From Aquila chrysaetos chrysaetos (Eukaryota > Chordata > Aves > Accipitriformes > Accipitridae), in NCBI RefSeq assembly GCF_900496995.4, contig NC_044020.1, positions 14,898,001-14,962,000 on the forward strand: a DNA stretch of 64,000 nucleotides, written 5' to 3'. The position numbers and the translations under genes are program-made. Within the stretch, counting starts at the first letter, position 1; each line of letters opens with the position of its first letter. Below, piece by piece: positions 25,375 to 36,976 of this stretch. Below the pieces are notes generated by a model. The model did no database searches, was not told the origin of the DNA, and saw only the letters and a list, made by a program, of their open reading frames with translations.

Positions 25375-27158
25375 ACTGTGATTATGAAATAACTTATTGA
25401 TAATAGTTTATTAGTTTTTGCATTTCTCAAACCTTTTCCTCTGAGCAACTTAAAGCACTTAGCTTTGCAATAACTGTAATACATGATTTAAGCTGTTATC
25501 CTCTAAACCAAATGAGAACATAGAATTCAGTAAGTCAGAAGAGAGTTAATTTTTATTTTATTGAGATAGGACTGTTGCCTGTGTGAAAGCTTTTCATATT
25601 CCAAACAGAAGACTATTATATTCCTGAGGGGCATGGATAATTTGCAGTTGTATTCATTTGTAAAACAGAAACAAATGTCAAGTCTTGTACACCAAAAAGG
25701 ACATAGGGCCTTCATAATGGGGCAAAAAAATAATAAACCTTGCAGCTTGCTAATAACTTACTTTGTGTGCTTAAACAAGGCAACAAGGATACTTTTGCAT
25801 GTACTGTCCCTGTTAAGACATTAATGGACTTGGACTATACTGATACAAAACACTTTATATACTTCTTCTATTGTCAAGTTCTTAAAATTATACATTAGTG
25901 ATAGAGATGTGAAGTACTAATACTAATAAAGCATTATCCTGAACATCCCACTGTGCAGTACAAGGCAGGTGACTTATAATTCACTGATGAATATATTGAT
26001 ATTAGCAGAAAAAAAGAATGTATTTGAGCTCAGGTTGTTCTGAGAATTATATTCCCAAGATGAGATTTCCAATATCTGTCATTTCTTCATCTTACCAGAT
26101 GAAAATATTTAGTTCAATGCTGGATACTTTTCTTTGTTGAAAGGGCTGCACGGGTTTTGCAATCAAGTGTATTAAACTTTCATATTTGTTTCTGCTGTGC
26201 AAATGTATGGCATTTTCTGTTTCTTTAGTGTGACCTCATAGATAAAGAACCCTAACAAAGAAATAGGTATTTAACTGCATGATCTGTATTTAAGCCTCCA
26301 AAGAAAGGTTAGGAAGCAAATGGCAACAGATCATAGGAGAAAAGAAAATTTTCCAGCCCCTACTTCATGTGCAAGTCACTTAGTCCTGAGGTATTGAAGG
26401 TGCCTTCTAAGATGTGAATGCCTCATCTCAGACTGCTTGGCCTGGATTTTCCCTAGTGCAGAGCATTCAAATATATGCTAACTTAGGAAAAACTAAGAAA
26501 TTGGACCTTGGACTGAATTTTCAAACAAGGCCTCTAATTCAGAGCAATTGTTTGAGGTTTTTTTGAGGTATCTGTGACAGCTTCTCCAAAGTGCAAGACC
26601 CAACACAGCTAAGTGGGAGTGGTGGAGGAGACATGGATGTTCTTTTGATGATTGGTGTCCCTATCTGGTCACCCAAAAAGTGAGACACAATGTATGTTTG
26701 AAAATGAGGACAAAAAACTTACCTAAGGGTAGGTAGACTGACTGTAAGTACCTACTTTTTTTTTTCCCCTTGAATTTTTGAGATCTGTGTCCCAGCCACC
26801 TTATTCTCTAGCAGCTGATGTTTGGGTTATCCAAAAGCAGAAAACTGATCCCACACTAAATAATTTTCAGAGTGAAATACTAACGCAATTGTTTTCAATG
26901 GCAAAATTCCCACTGACTTCTGTGTGGGCGGAAATGTGCCTCATATATTAATTCTGCTTTCATTTGACTGTGTTACTGCTTCTCTATTCTGCCATCTTAG
27001 GTAATAATTTGTTCCAGCTTTAAATGACTATAGAGAAGCTTTTTACAGCAAATTTAAAGGTTGACTGAGGCTTGGAATATTAACTCTATGACTTTCCATT
27101 ACTTCAGCCCTGGTATTATATACAGCATACCCCGTGTATAGAATAAAATGCAACCTAC

Positions 27159-27215
27159 CTAGTGTCGGGTCATACTCCCAGATGAACCTTTTGGTCAGGA
27201 AGCGTACAACAAGAG
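27159..27215 (-). CDS. RERG: RERG internal coding exon (residues 21-40, switch I)
   Basis: A 57-nt exon on the minus strand. The acceptor is TTCCTCCAG|CT and the donor CTAG|GTAGGT. The two leading bases complete Ala21, and the frame reads LVVRFLTKRFIWEYDPTL, ending with the first base of Glu40. This covers helix alpha1 after the P-loop and the effector region (YDPTLE), where Thr38 corresponds to the switch I threonine that coordinates magnesium in Ras. The phases match the exon at 13091-13164 exactly. The acceptor phase requires a preceding exon ending one base into codon 21. That exon, for the first 20 residues with the P-loop, was not seen in this window. Confidence 0.96.
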
Positions 27216-28760
27216 CTGGAGGAACAAAAATATTCCAGGTGAGATGCACAAGCCATCAACTCATCTGTTTTTTTAAAGCTTTCCCAGCAAACTTTTCTGT
27301 ATGAATGGGCATGTAGAAGCTCCCCTGAACTGTGAGCAGAATTCAGCTTTGTTTATTGGGGGAGTCAAGACCTCTTCACTGTTTGTGGCCCACTTTACAC
27401 TTTTAGAGGGGGGAAACAAAGTGAAAGCAAAAACTCTTTACCCATGCAACAATGCAGGACAAAGAATACCAAGAGATTTTCAATGGTAGTTTCTAACTTT
27501 TTTCCCCACTTATTTTTTTGTCACAATAGCTTCTACCATTAAAAAGCCAAACCAACCCCATTTACAGTGCTATGAGCAGACAACATTTGAAGAAAACCCT
27601 ACTTTGGATGCTTTAGATTTCCCATAACCAGTGGGAAAAAGGGTTGGCAGTTTTTGATCCAGCATGCTTTGAAGCTTCGAAACTAGGGGTGTTCAAAATA
27701 ATTTAATTCTTGAAAACTTTCCCTTCAGATTTTAAACCTTGGAAGGTAAAATTGGCTAAATAGCTTCCTTCTGTATTTTGGCATGCATTCCTTGCAACAA
27801 TTTATCTTCCATGTTTTGCCTACTTGTCACTTGAAGGAATCAGCTATTAACACTTTAAACCAATGGTCAACAAATGCTATTAATGAATTTTCAGAAGTAG
27901 AAATGAAGCTTTAGATTTTGGAGCACTGGATAACTAGGTCTCAAGTTCAGTTTATGGGCTAAGATCTTGCTACTTATGTTCTTATATTTAATTTTTTCTA
28001 CCCTTTCAGCCCCTTTAAAAACAATCTATAAAGTCTTTGTTAGGATATTGATTATGTTCTAATTTAAAACTAAGCAGTGCCTTGAATTTTTAGGGTGTAA
28101 ACAAAGTGTTCACCACTGCCAACTATTCAAAAATCCTTTCTGCATTCCCAAAATGGAGCTAGAGATACCACTGCTCTAGCTACGATTGCAGTAATTTCAG
28201 CTATAGGAAAAGTTTTCCTTGTCATCAGCCCTACAGGATTGTTCTGTTCTTTCAGTTGCAGACAGACAGTAAAAGATGACAGCTAAACCCAGTTCCAATC
28301 CTTTTCAAAATTAAAGCCATGAGAATGCCCCACATCCCAGATTTCTGTGCCCAAGAGTAGGACAAGGCAATACTCTGCAGAATAAATATAATTAATTAAG
28401 CTTTGCTTGATCAGAACCTATTTTTTAAATACAACCAGAACATTAGTTTTCAGAAAGATTTAACTATGCCTCACACTTGGAGGAGTAAGAAGCAGCTGAT
28501 CCTAAGGAAATGAGATCACTGCACAAGAAGCAATTTTAAATCGGTGTTATTTTAAGTTTCTATTTTCCTTAGGAAATCCTACTTTTAAAATTTTTTTTAG
28601 CCTTTGCAGAAATACTCTCCTTGGCCCTCAGAGTGAATGTGGCAATTCTTAGCCAAAGTAACTTTTCAAGTGTAGTCCTGATGTGGATGTCAGTATACTA
28701 CAAGAAGATCTCTGTATAGCTTGTTTTCCGTCCATGATGATGTCTGCACCAGGCCTTTTT

Positions 28761-29400
28761 TCATAGAATCTTAGAATTGTTTGGGTTGGAAGAGACCTTT
28801 AAAGGTCACCTAGTCCAACCCCGTTGCAATGAGCAAGGATATCTTCAACTAGATCAGGTTGCTCAGAGCCCCGTCCAACCTGACCTTGAATGATTCCAGG
28901 GATGGGGCACCTACCACCTCTCTGGGCAACCTGTTCCAGTGTTTCACCACCCCCATCGTAAAAAATTTCTTCCTTATATCCAGTCTAAATCTACCTTCTT
29001 TTAGTTTAAAACCATTACCCCTTGTCCTATTGCAACAAGCCATACTAAAAAGTCTGTCCCCATCTTTCTTATAAGCCCCCTCCAAGTATTGAAAGGCCAC
29101 AATAAGGTCACCCCAGAGCTTTCTCTTCTCCAGGCTGAACAACCCCAACTCTCTCAGCCTGTCCTCATAGGAGAGGTGTTCCATCCCTCTGATCATGTTT
29201 GTGGCCCTCCTCTGGACCTTGAACTGAGGACTCTGGAGCTGGATGCAGTACTTCAGGTGGGGTTTCACCAGAGTGGAGTAGAGGGGCAGAATCACCTCCA
29301 TTGACCTGCTGGCCATGCTACTTTAGATGCAGCCCAGGATATGGTTGGCTTTCTGGGCTGCACATTGCCGGCTTATGCCCAGCTTTTCATCTACCAATTT
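28761..29400 (-). mobile_element. CR1 LINE fragment, 5'-truncated (3' end of ORF2 plus tail)
   Basis: Read on the minus strand this is the 3' end of a chicken-repeat-1 element. It encodes the C-terminus of the CR1 ORF2 reverse transcriptase protein, with recognisable segments LVDEKLGIS, ILPLYSTLVKPHLKYC, LRELGLFSLEKRKL, RTRGNGFKL and HWNRLPREVV. It then ends in the CR1 3' terminus with the TTCTAAGATTCTATGA-type tail at 28761. Relative to the usual protein there is an in-frame loss of roughly a dozen residues before VQRRAT. A nonsense change (TAA where a Lys codon is usual) lies just upstream of MASRS. The remaining 155 codons (29316-28849) are still open. It is dead, as expected for a truncated copy. 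It was recognised from family knowledge, not from a search. Confidence 0.95.
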
Positions 29401-29537
29401 ATCATTTTTATTCCAGTCAGATAGGACTCATTTAACCTAATTTTAGCCATATGAAGAAGTTTTAGCTAAATAGCTAGCCTCCCTCTACAGTTAGTGGAAA
29501 AACAGAGGGACATTCTAGGATACAAGTCATCAAGCTT

Positions 29538-29599
29538 GAGATGATCTGATGACCTTTAATGGTCCTTTCTAACTCAAACCGTTCTATGATTCTATGATT
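29538..29599 (+). mobile_element. CR1 3' tail fragment in opposite orientation
   Basis: The stretch ending in TTCTATGATTCTATGA matches the last ~60 bp of CR1 on the plus strand, opposite in orientation to the larger fragment about 140 bp to the left. It is either a second short 5'-truncated insertion or the product of an inversion during CR1 insertion. Confidence 0.85.
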
Positions 29600-29799
29600 T
29601 GTCCACTTGTGTTACCTATCTCTAGAAAACCTATTATATGGTTTATTTACATGACAAAGATAGACTGATTCTCTAAGATTTATGAAGCTAAAGTAAATTC
29701 CCCACATTTTACCTCAATTGGAATGGTTTAAGCATCTTGATGTTTCAAAAGTTTGGTCATGACTATTCTCTAATTGCTAGTAAAATATACAGCATGTTC

Positions 29800-29822
29800 T
29801 TTTTTTTTTTTTTTTTTTTTTT
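29800..29822. repeat. Poly-T tract (23 T)
   Basis: An uninterrupted homopolymer in the RERG intron. It is a candidate length polymorphism and a possible poly(A) of a minus-strand retrocopy, although no source sequence is visible next to it. Confidence 0.9.
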
Positions 29823-32327
29823 CCATTTTGACTGGGGAAGTGCAGGGTAAAAGTTTTCCTGACGTCCTTTCAGAAGACCCCTTACCATCTTCTTTTTCAA
29901 GAACAGATTTAAAAAATGCTTTCTTCTTTCACAGCTGTACTCTGAAGGAGTAGTAGTGATGTGCTACCTGTGTTGCAGTGCCTTACCCTGAGCCTGTGCC
30001 TGGACCTGGAGTAGATAATGAAGAGAGAAAAAAGGCAGAAGAGAGTGGGGGAAACTGTCCAGCTATTTTCATATTTAAACATGGTCCATTTAGTTATGAC
30101 AACCTTGTACTTGTAGATGAAAATTGCTGGAGAGGAGGGTCAAAGTGATGAAGGGGCATGGAAGAAAGTCTGTCAAGCACTAATGTCTGAGACAGGTGAT
30201 AGAGGGCAGCATCTCTGAAGGAAAAGAGGGCAAAAAGCTGATTTTGGAGGTAGCCCGAATGAAGAAGGGGAGAAGGTGACAAGCCATAAGGAGGAAAGGT
30301 AGAACTGAGCCGCAGCAGCTGAGATGAGCCTGGGAGAAGAGAGGTACAGCTATGTACATGGGGTAAAATGGTACAGGCGTTGAGTGCTACAGAAGTGAAG
30401 AATTAGAGATCGCAGATGTAAGCTCTGGTGGGGAGGGAAAGAGTAGGTCGTAGTCATCTCCAGCAGCAAGGCCTGTATGCAGAAATAACAAATAATCACA
30501 TATGCAGGAGGGAGCTGAAGAAAAGAAAGGAAGGGTGGGTGGGAGGTGGCTCCCCTGCATAGGGCCAGATGGCGATCAGTCTCCCTTGCGGACAGGTCTC
30601 AGTGGGGAGCACAGCAAACCCAGCAAGTTGCTCGCTCGGCACTGCCAGTTATCAAGTACTTGCGTAAGGCTCGCTTGGGCCCAGTGAAGGGAAGAAAATG
30701 CCACCTCGGCACAACTCCAGGTGAGTGGGGAAGTGTCAGCTTCAGAGCCACGTGCTCTGTGCCAGTTTTGGGGGCATGCACACTTGGGGCCGTGCAGCGC
30801 TGCTATTCCTGCAGGGCTGGCTATGCTCAACCTCCCTGCTTCTGGTCTGGCCGATTCCTTCAAAATACTCCTGCTTTCCTTCAAGGCAGTGGTCACAGCC
30901 CATCCTATGGAGCTTTTCACTTCCACACATTTTTACAAGGCTGAAGATTAGCAGCTGCATTTCACAGGTGGGGAATGTGAGATGCTCTTGATCCAGTGTC
31001 TGTCCTGTTTATAACTATTGCAAACTATGTTGGATATGAAATGTCTTCACTTTTGCCTCATTAGGGGTGCTTAGCAGATGGCCCCTGACATCCAGTTGAG
31101 TATTAAAACAATGTATGTGACTTTGCTGTCCGACTTGACTGAAAATAATCAATGAGAGGAGAGCTGGGAAGGGCATCCAAGTGCTCGGGCTGTCAGTCCA
31201 GAGACCAGCTTGCTGGCTCGCATCGCCTGCCCTAGCAGTGATCCCCCTAGAGCAGAGGTATTATATGGAGCCATTTTGTTTATGCTGAGCTCACTTACTG
31301 CCAGATTACATCACTTTTAGTGAAATAACTTCTGCCAGCAGAAGAATCAGAAGTGAGGACATTAGGAAATCACTACACTTAAGAGCTGTAGCGCTCAGAT
31401 TTCTGCCGCTGGCTTAAATGACGCTTTGGGCAAAGCAATAAAACTTCCCCGTGCCCTTAGCAATGCTGCACAGAAAGAGTTGAGATGGGCATTACTTCCT
31501 TCTCACCTTAGCAAAGGTGTGTGCACCCTGTTTGACCCATCAGCCTTATTTAGACATGCTTAACTCTGATACTAATAATGAGCCCAAAATAACCCAACAC
31601 ACTAAAAAAAAATAATCCAAATGCTGGGTTTTGATTCGAAATAACATTGAGGTTGAGAATGTCTGAAACGCATTATTTTCTGATTAAATTTGGTGACTAA
31701 TTCCAATGTTTGTATTAAAATGACCATTTCCAGTGCTTATCCTCAAAGAAGATGAGATGCATTTTGAAGCAGGCAAGATTCGGATCCATGGAGTACCTAA
31801 TAGGAGAGAATTTCATGGTCCTCCACTGAGACTAGTCCAGGCTCTTTCCTGAACACTTACTGCTTGTGAAATACAAGAACTTGCAGGCTTAGAATGAAAG
31901 AATCTCCAACAAACTGCAATTTGGATTCCCGCTGTGTTTTTTGGAGACATGACCATTACCTAAGAGAATTGATGTAATGTCCCAGCAAAGGAAGAATAGA
32001 CTCATGTCTCTTTCTGCCTTTCCTTACACCCTTACTTCCAAGTCAGCTGTTCAGTACAGGGTTTAAATTATGGTAGAACTTGGCCCAGGACTTTCATTCA
32101 CTCATGTTTAAACCTTCTGCCTTAGAAGTTATTCTTGGAGAAGAAACATGACTATCTGTCAAATACATTTGCAGTGTAACTCCACTGAAGACAATGAAGT
32201 TATATCAGGAATTAACTTGGCATATAAACTGAGATTATCAACCACATAATTAATCAATTTCTTTGGGACTTGTGTGGCTGAGTCCCTTACTTAGCTTTAA
32301 AAATCTCAGTCCATATCTTTTGGAACC

Positions 32328-32342
32328 TTTTTTTTTTTTTTT
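32328..32342. repeat. Poly-T tract (15 T)
   Basis: A homopolymer with no recognised element attached. Confidence 0.85.
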
Positions 32343-33535
32343 GGTGGTGTTTTGTGTCTTGCTTTAGATCTTTGTTTGGATTTAGTAACATATAAATGCT
32401 CTGGCTAAATTTACAATCTGCCTGAATACATATCTTCACAAGTTTGTTATTGTTCCAGCTAATACAAGCTGAGCTTTTGGGGGAAGAATGGAAGCAGGGT
32501 TTTATTTGAAAAACATCCCCCTTCCCCAAAAGCTACAGAGTTCAAAGTTATTCTAAGAAAAATAACAGTTCTCCACAGTGAAATAACTGTATGATGACTC
32601 TTTTATGCCATGAGAATTTTCAGCTATAAAAATGGTCTGAAAGTAGTCCTATTATTTAACTTATCAACAAGTCCATTCCTGGTGCCATGATGATGTGTCA
32701 TCAGTAAACCATACTTGGCAGGAGACACCAGAGTGGTTTAAACCAGAGGTTATAATGATCAAAAGGCACTTTCACAAATGAAGTATCTGATTTTTTTTAA
32801 ATGTATATTTTTGTTAGAATTCATCCCCCATTCACCCTCTTGGAGACCCCTCATGTATTGGAATTTCAGTCCCCCTGGAGCATGTGGCAAGCTCCAGCCT
32901 GCAGGATGGCGGTGCCACAGGATTCTGGCATGCGATGCGCTACCTCCTTAAACAGCTCTGTGCCCAGCTTTGGGAAGTAATGGTTTGTTTTAAAGGCACT
33001 ACCATAAGAATTTAATTAATTTGTTCCTGAAAGTGCAGGTCATTTGGGGGTGTCTGTGTGTGTTTGGGTATGAACTTATAATGCAGAGTCCTTTTCTGAC
33101 CCTGGCATGCCACGGAGGTAAACATGCAGTCATTATTTCTGGCTCTGCATCTCTGGGCCTGGGTTTGACTCAGTTTTGACAGTACCTCTGGCAGTTCAGT
33201 GATATGGGGATACGAGTGGTGAGAGAGACATCAACAGGAGGTTTTCTCTGCCTTCCCTCCTCTCTTGGTTTGTTCACTGTAGTCACTTCTGATGTTGAGA
33301 CCTAACGAGCTTGTAGTAAACTAGAAGGTAAATTTAATGGAGCAAAATGAGATCAGTGGGGGGAAAGGAAAGGAAGAACTGTAGCAAGTATAAAAATCAT
33401 CTGGTTTACACTGCCTCGCTGTCTCAAACTCTGCATATTTTATGCATATTTTAATCACTGCCTTAAGCAGTGAACTGTTCAGAGAAATTACTGTGTATGC
33501 TTGTATGTTTTTTCTGTAACAGCACAGTGAGGTAC

Positions 33536-33705
33536 TCCACTGACTGACGATATAAATATAAAAAGTATATATACTTTTAGATATAAATATAAATATCAAA
33601 AGTATACTTTTTAATATGCTTATATATACTGTATAGCAGTATATATATATAACAGTGTGTGTGTATGTGTATATATATATATACACACTGTGTAACAGTA
33701 AATAC
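33536..33705. repeat. TA/TATAAA-rich block with two long perfect palindromes
   Basis: About 170 bp of TATAAATA-like, (TA)n and (GT)n sequence. It contains an 18-bp perfect palindrome at 33561-33578 (AAAAGTATA and its complement) and a 22-bp one at 33666-33687 centred on (AT)n. Such DNA readily forms cruciforms and slips. The minus-strand frames of 86 and 121 codons across it, rich in Tyr and Ile, are artefacts of the repeat. Confidence 0.9.
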
Positions 33706-36700
33706 AGACTGAACAGCTACGTGACGAAATGTGTTGCTCTTGCCTTTCAGGAGGTTATGTTGCTTAGTGTAATGTAAACCTTTTTTCTTCAGTGGGAATG
33801 ACGTGGGCCTCTGTTCTGTGGACCCAAATCTGAACATCGAAAATGGTTCAAATGTCTTTTTGTTCTGGTGGGGTATAAAGGGACTGGAATACCTGTGTCA
33901 AATCTCCATCTTAATCCCCACAGCTGCATCATGGACTAAACAAACATCCCATGTTCAAGAACGTCAAAAACACTAACACACTTTCAAATGTAAAAATTAA
34001 GCACTGTGTATTGGATTTGTCTTTACGGTAAATAATATTTTACATGCTGAATATGCACATAGCAGGCCTCCAAAGAATGCTTCAGATGCTAATTCAGTAG
34101 GTTGTTCAATTAGATGTCAATAACTGACCTCCTTTTGACAAGTTGCTTGGAAGGACTGTGCTACTGCGGAAGAGACAGAAACCATAATTCTACTCATCTG
34201 TGTTTTTTAGCAGTCTTCATCAGGACATACGTTCTTTGGCCTGACCAAATGTCAGTGTAATTAGTGTCGTTTTTAAAATCACTGTCACTTTTCAGTTTCT
34301 ACTACAAAGTTTTGGGGACTACTTCTTTTGTTAGTGGCAATTTCAGTTTATCTCAGATGTAACTGCATTTTACTGCTGTGGGAAGTACCTGATTTTAGGC
34401 ACTTTTTGTGCCTAAATTTTAGATTTTAGGAAAGGGTCTGTAGAAAAGTAACTTGTTTCCAGGAGCTCATCTGAAACTCTGGCAATCCATAGCATGGTGT
34501 ATTTACTAATTTCCTCTCAACTGTCTTAATAGCAGACTGGAAGGAAGCACTACATTAGATTATTTTGCAAGCTCTTTTTAATTGCAAGGAATGAAGTAAA
34601 CAATAACTTGTGCTTTTATCAGAGCATGCACAGTAATTTACTTCTGCCAGCACCGAAAATTAACATAAAAATCATTGACTTCAGTGTAATGAAACTAATG
34701 CTTGCAGGTGCTTGTGAAATGGAAAGGTGAGCCATCCATTTCCCAACTTGCACAAGGGTAATTGCTCTACCTATGTTCACACTTACTTCTAGGCTGACTG
34801 TTCACCCAGTGCTCTTCTCCCTGCGTGTTTCTGCTCTCTTGCTCACCAACCAGACCATGTGTGGGCTGCCCAGGCTTAGCAGCGCTACCCGCCTGCGTAT
34901 GCCCATGCATGGGCTCTTGTGGGTGCACCAGCTCTTCTGCAACATCTAGCTATGCCCGGTCCTGCTTTTGTAGGCTTGCAGCTGTCGCACAAATTGAGTC
35001 CGATGTTAGGGAACTGTACTGACAATCTCCCTTCACTGACAGAGATGTCTGGCCCCCAGGTTAGAGGCAAAATTTGCCACTACTCAGAGACTGGGGAGAA
35101 AGTAATCTTGGCACAGGCATGTTAGCGAAATGAAGGCCACCTTCCTTATTCAGTGCTGAATATGGAAAATACAGGAATCGTTTGTCAAAATCTTTGATTA
35201 TAACCACATCCTAATGTTAACAGCAGGAAGTATTTCTTGTCTTGCTTCTAGCATGGTAATTTCACAATAAAAGAACCTCTCTATATATTCATCTGGAATA
35301 GTCTACTGTGAATTTCACAAAATACACAGTGTAGTAGTCATTTGTCCCGTCGCCACTGAATGGGAGGATTTTTGTAGTAATGTTCTGCCCATTGCCTTCA
35401 GTGCTGGAGGCCTTTTTTTTACAACAGTTGCTGCATATGGAATACAAGCAGGAGGCTTAATTTATATTACGTTATTCCATTCCATAATACATTGCTCCAA
35501 TATAAGGTTGTTTATTTCACAGGTCTCCTCTCATCTAAAAGATAAATGATCGGACTGGTGTGTCTAATGGTTTTGATCATTTTTAGGAACGCAGTGTGTA
35601 ATATCCATCCTTCTACCATTTCTCCTCTCTTGGCTTCATTGTATAACTTGTTATGTCACCCCTTTGTGAAGACTAAACTTTCTGGTGTGCTATTACTAAC
35701 ACATATGGTTTTCCAAAACATAGTTAATGGTAACACCTCCAGATGTTTGTGTGTCTGAGACAGACTATATTTGTGATTAGGCTGTAGAGCAAGTCTTACA
35801 GATGAAATCACAAAAATAACTGTTGCTTTTCTAGATGACTGACACAGGTAAGGTTTGAACTTGCACGCTGTTTTGAAAGACATTGGGCAAAGTAAAGTAG
35901 AATAGGATTCTCAGTATAAAACTTTGACATAAAATCCACACCTCCATCTCAAGGTAAAAACTAAAAAAAAGTTTGATTTACTTAAGAACAAATTGAAAAA
36001 AAAGAAAATATTTTCAGAAGAAAGAAGGGTTGGAAAGCTTTTTTCTTTAAAAATCCAGTACTTCATTAAGACAATGGCAAGATTACAAAATTTTCAGGGG
36101 GCTCTAGCTTTTTTGTTCATTTTTTCCTGACGTTTCTCCCACTGTTGACTTTAGAAAACTTCCCACTCTTGGTCAAATTAGATTGTCATCTTTAAAAAGG
36201 AAAAAGAAAGAAAGGAAATACAGGAGGGAATTCTGTAATACTTTAGATGGCAGGATGATCTTCTGGTTACTGTCAAGGCATTTTTGTATGAATGAATTTT
36301 TGTTGGAAAATGCATTTGTAACAGAAAGGCCATTTTTTGGAAACTAGTTTTTTTGATTTCTCTTTCAAAGGAAATGCCTGAACGCCTCACCATTTGTTTT
36401 CAAAGAACTTGTAACTTAGGAAATGCAGATTTAAAACAAACAAACCAACCCAACCTCACCAGCCTCCATTTTGTTCTTTTATTCACTGTAGTGTTATTTT
36501 GTATTGCACTGGAGAAATGTGTGGGACTAAATTGTGGGGTTTTTTAATCGGATGTCACGGTTACAGGGAGATGGCAAAGATGCACTTTCTTGGCTGCTTC
36601 AGCTTATCTGTATGTACCAAAAGGGTTCAAAGTTGATTTAGCTCTGCTGATGCTAAGCCTGGCTCAAGATGCAGGCAATGTGATTTACTTGAGTGGCACT

Positions 36701-36861
36701 CCTGAAAGGAAGGGCTGGCCGGCTGTTTTGGAGATGCCTTGAGCTGTTCCTAGGACAGTGTGGAGCTGCTGCCTCATCCCCTGCCAGTGCAAAGGGAGGA
36801 ACGTGCATGAGCACAGAAGGAAGCCATGGCCAGTGCAGGAGTGGGGATTTTTGTTGCTGTT

Positions 36862-36976
36862 CTGTTTTTTTTTCTTTCTTTCTTTCTTTCTTTTTTTTTT
36901 TTTTTTTAGTTCTGTTTTGTTGTGGGGTTTTTTTGTTTGGTTGTTGGTTTTGGTTTGGTTTGGGTTTTTTTTTTAA
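36862..36976. repeat. Compound microsatellite: T/(CTTT)n then GT-rich TTTG/TTTGG units
   Basis: T and CTTT units give way to about 20 T, then to G/T-only sequence made of TTTG and GGTTT units. There is strong strand asymmetry over about 115 bp (no A except one near 36908), and the complementary strand is A/C-rich. Phe-rich open frames here are by-products. Confidence 0.9.

Larger units (their letters stand above)
13165..27158 (-). other. RERG: RERG intron, about 14 kb
   Basis: The donor is CTAG|GTAGGTT at 27158 downward and the acceptor TATTTTAG ends at 13165. The intron is mostly unique AT-rich DNA. It contains an 18-bp tandem duplication (16737-16772), a CpG-dense patch around 23270-23830 with a perfect hairpin (23715-23747), and another perfect inverted repeat at 25344-25374. 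Open frames of up to 157 codons (23410-23883) coincide with the GC-rich patch, where stop codons are rarer, and show no domain. Confidence 0.9.

Noticed and set aside
33321..33837. Tyr/Ile-rich minus-strand frames of 121 and 86 codons
   Set aside because: They are translations of (TA)n and (GT)n repeat DNA.
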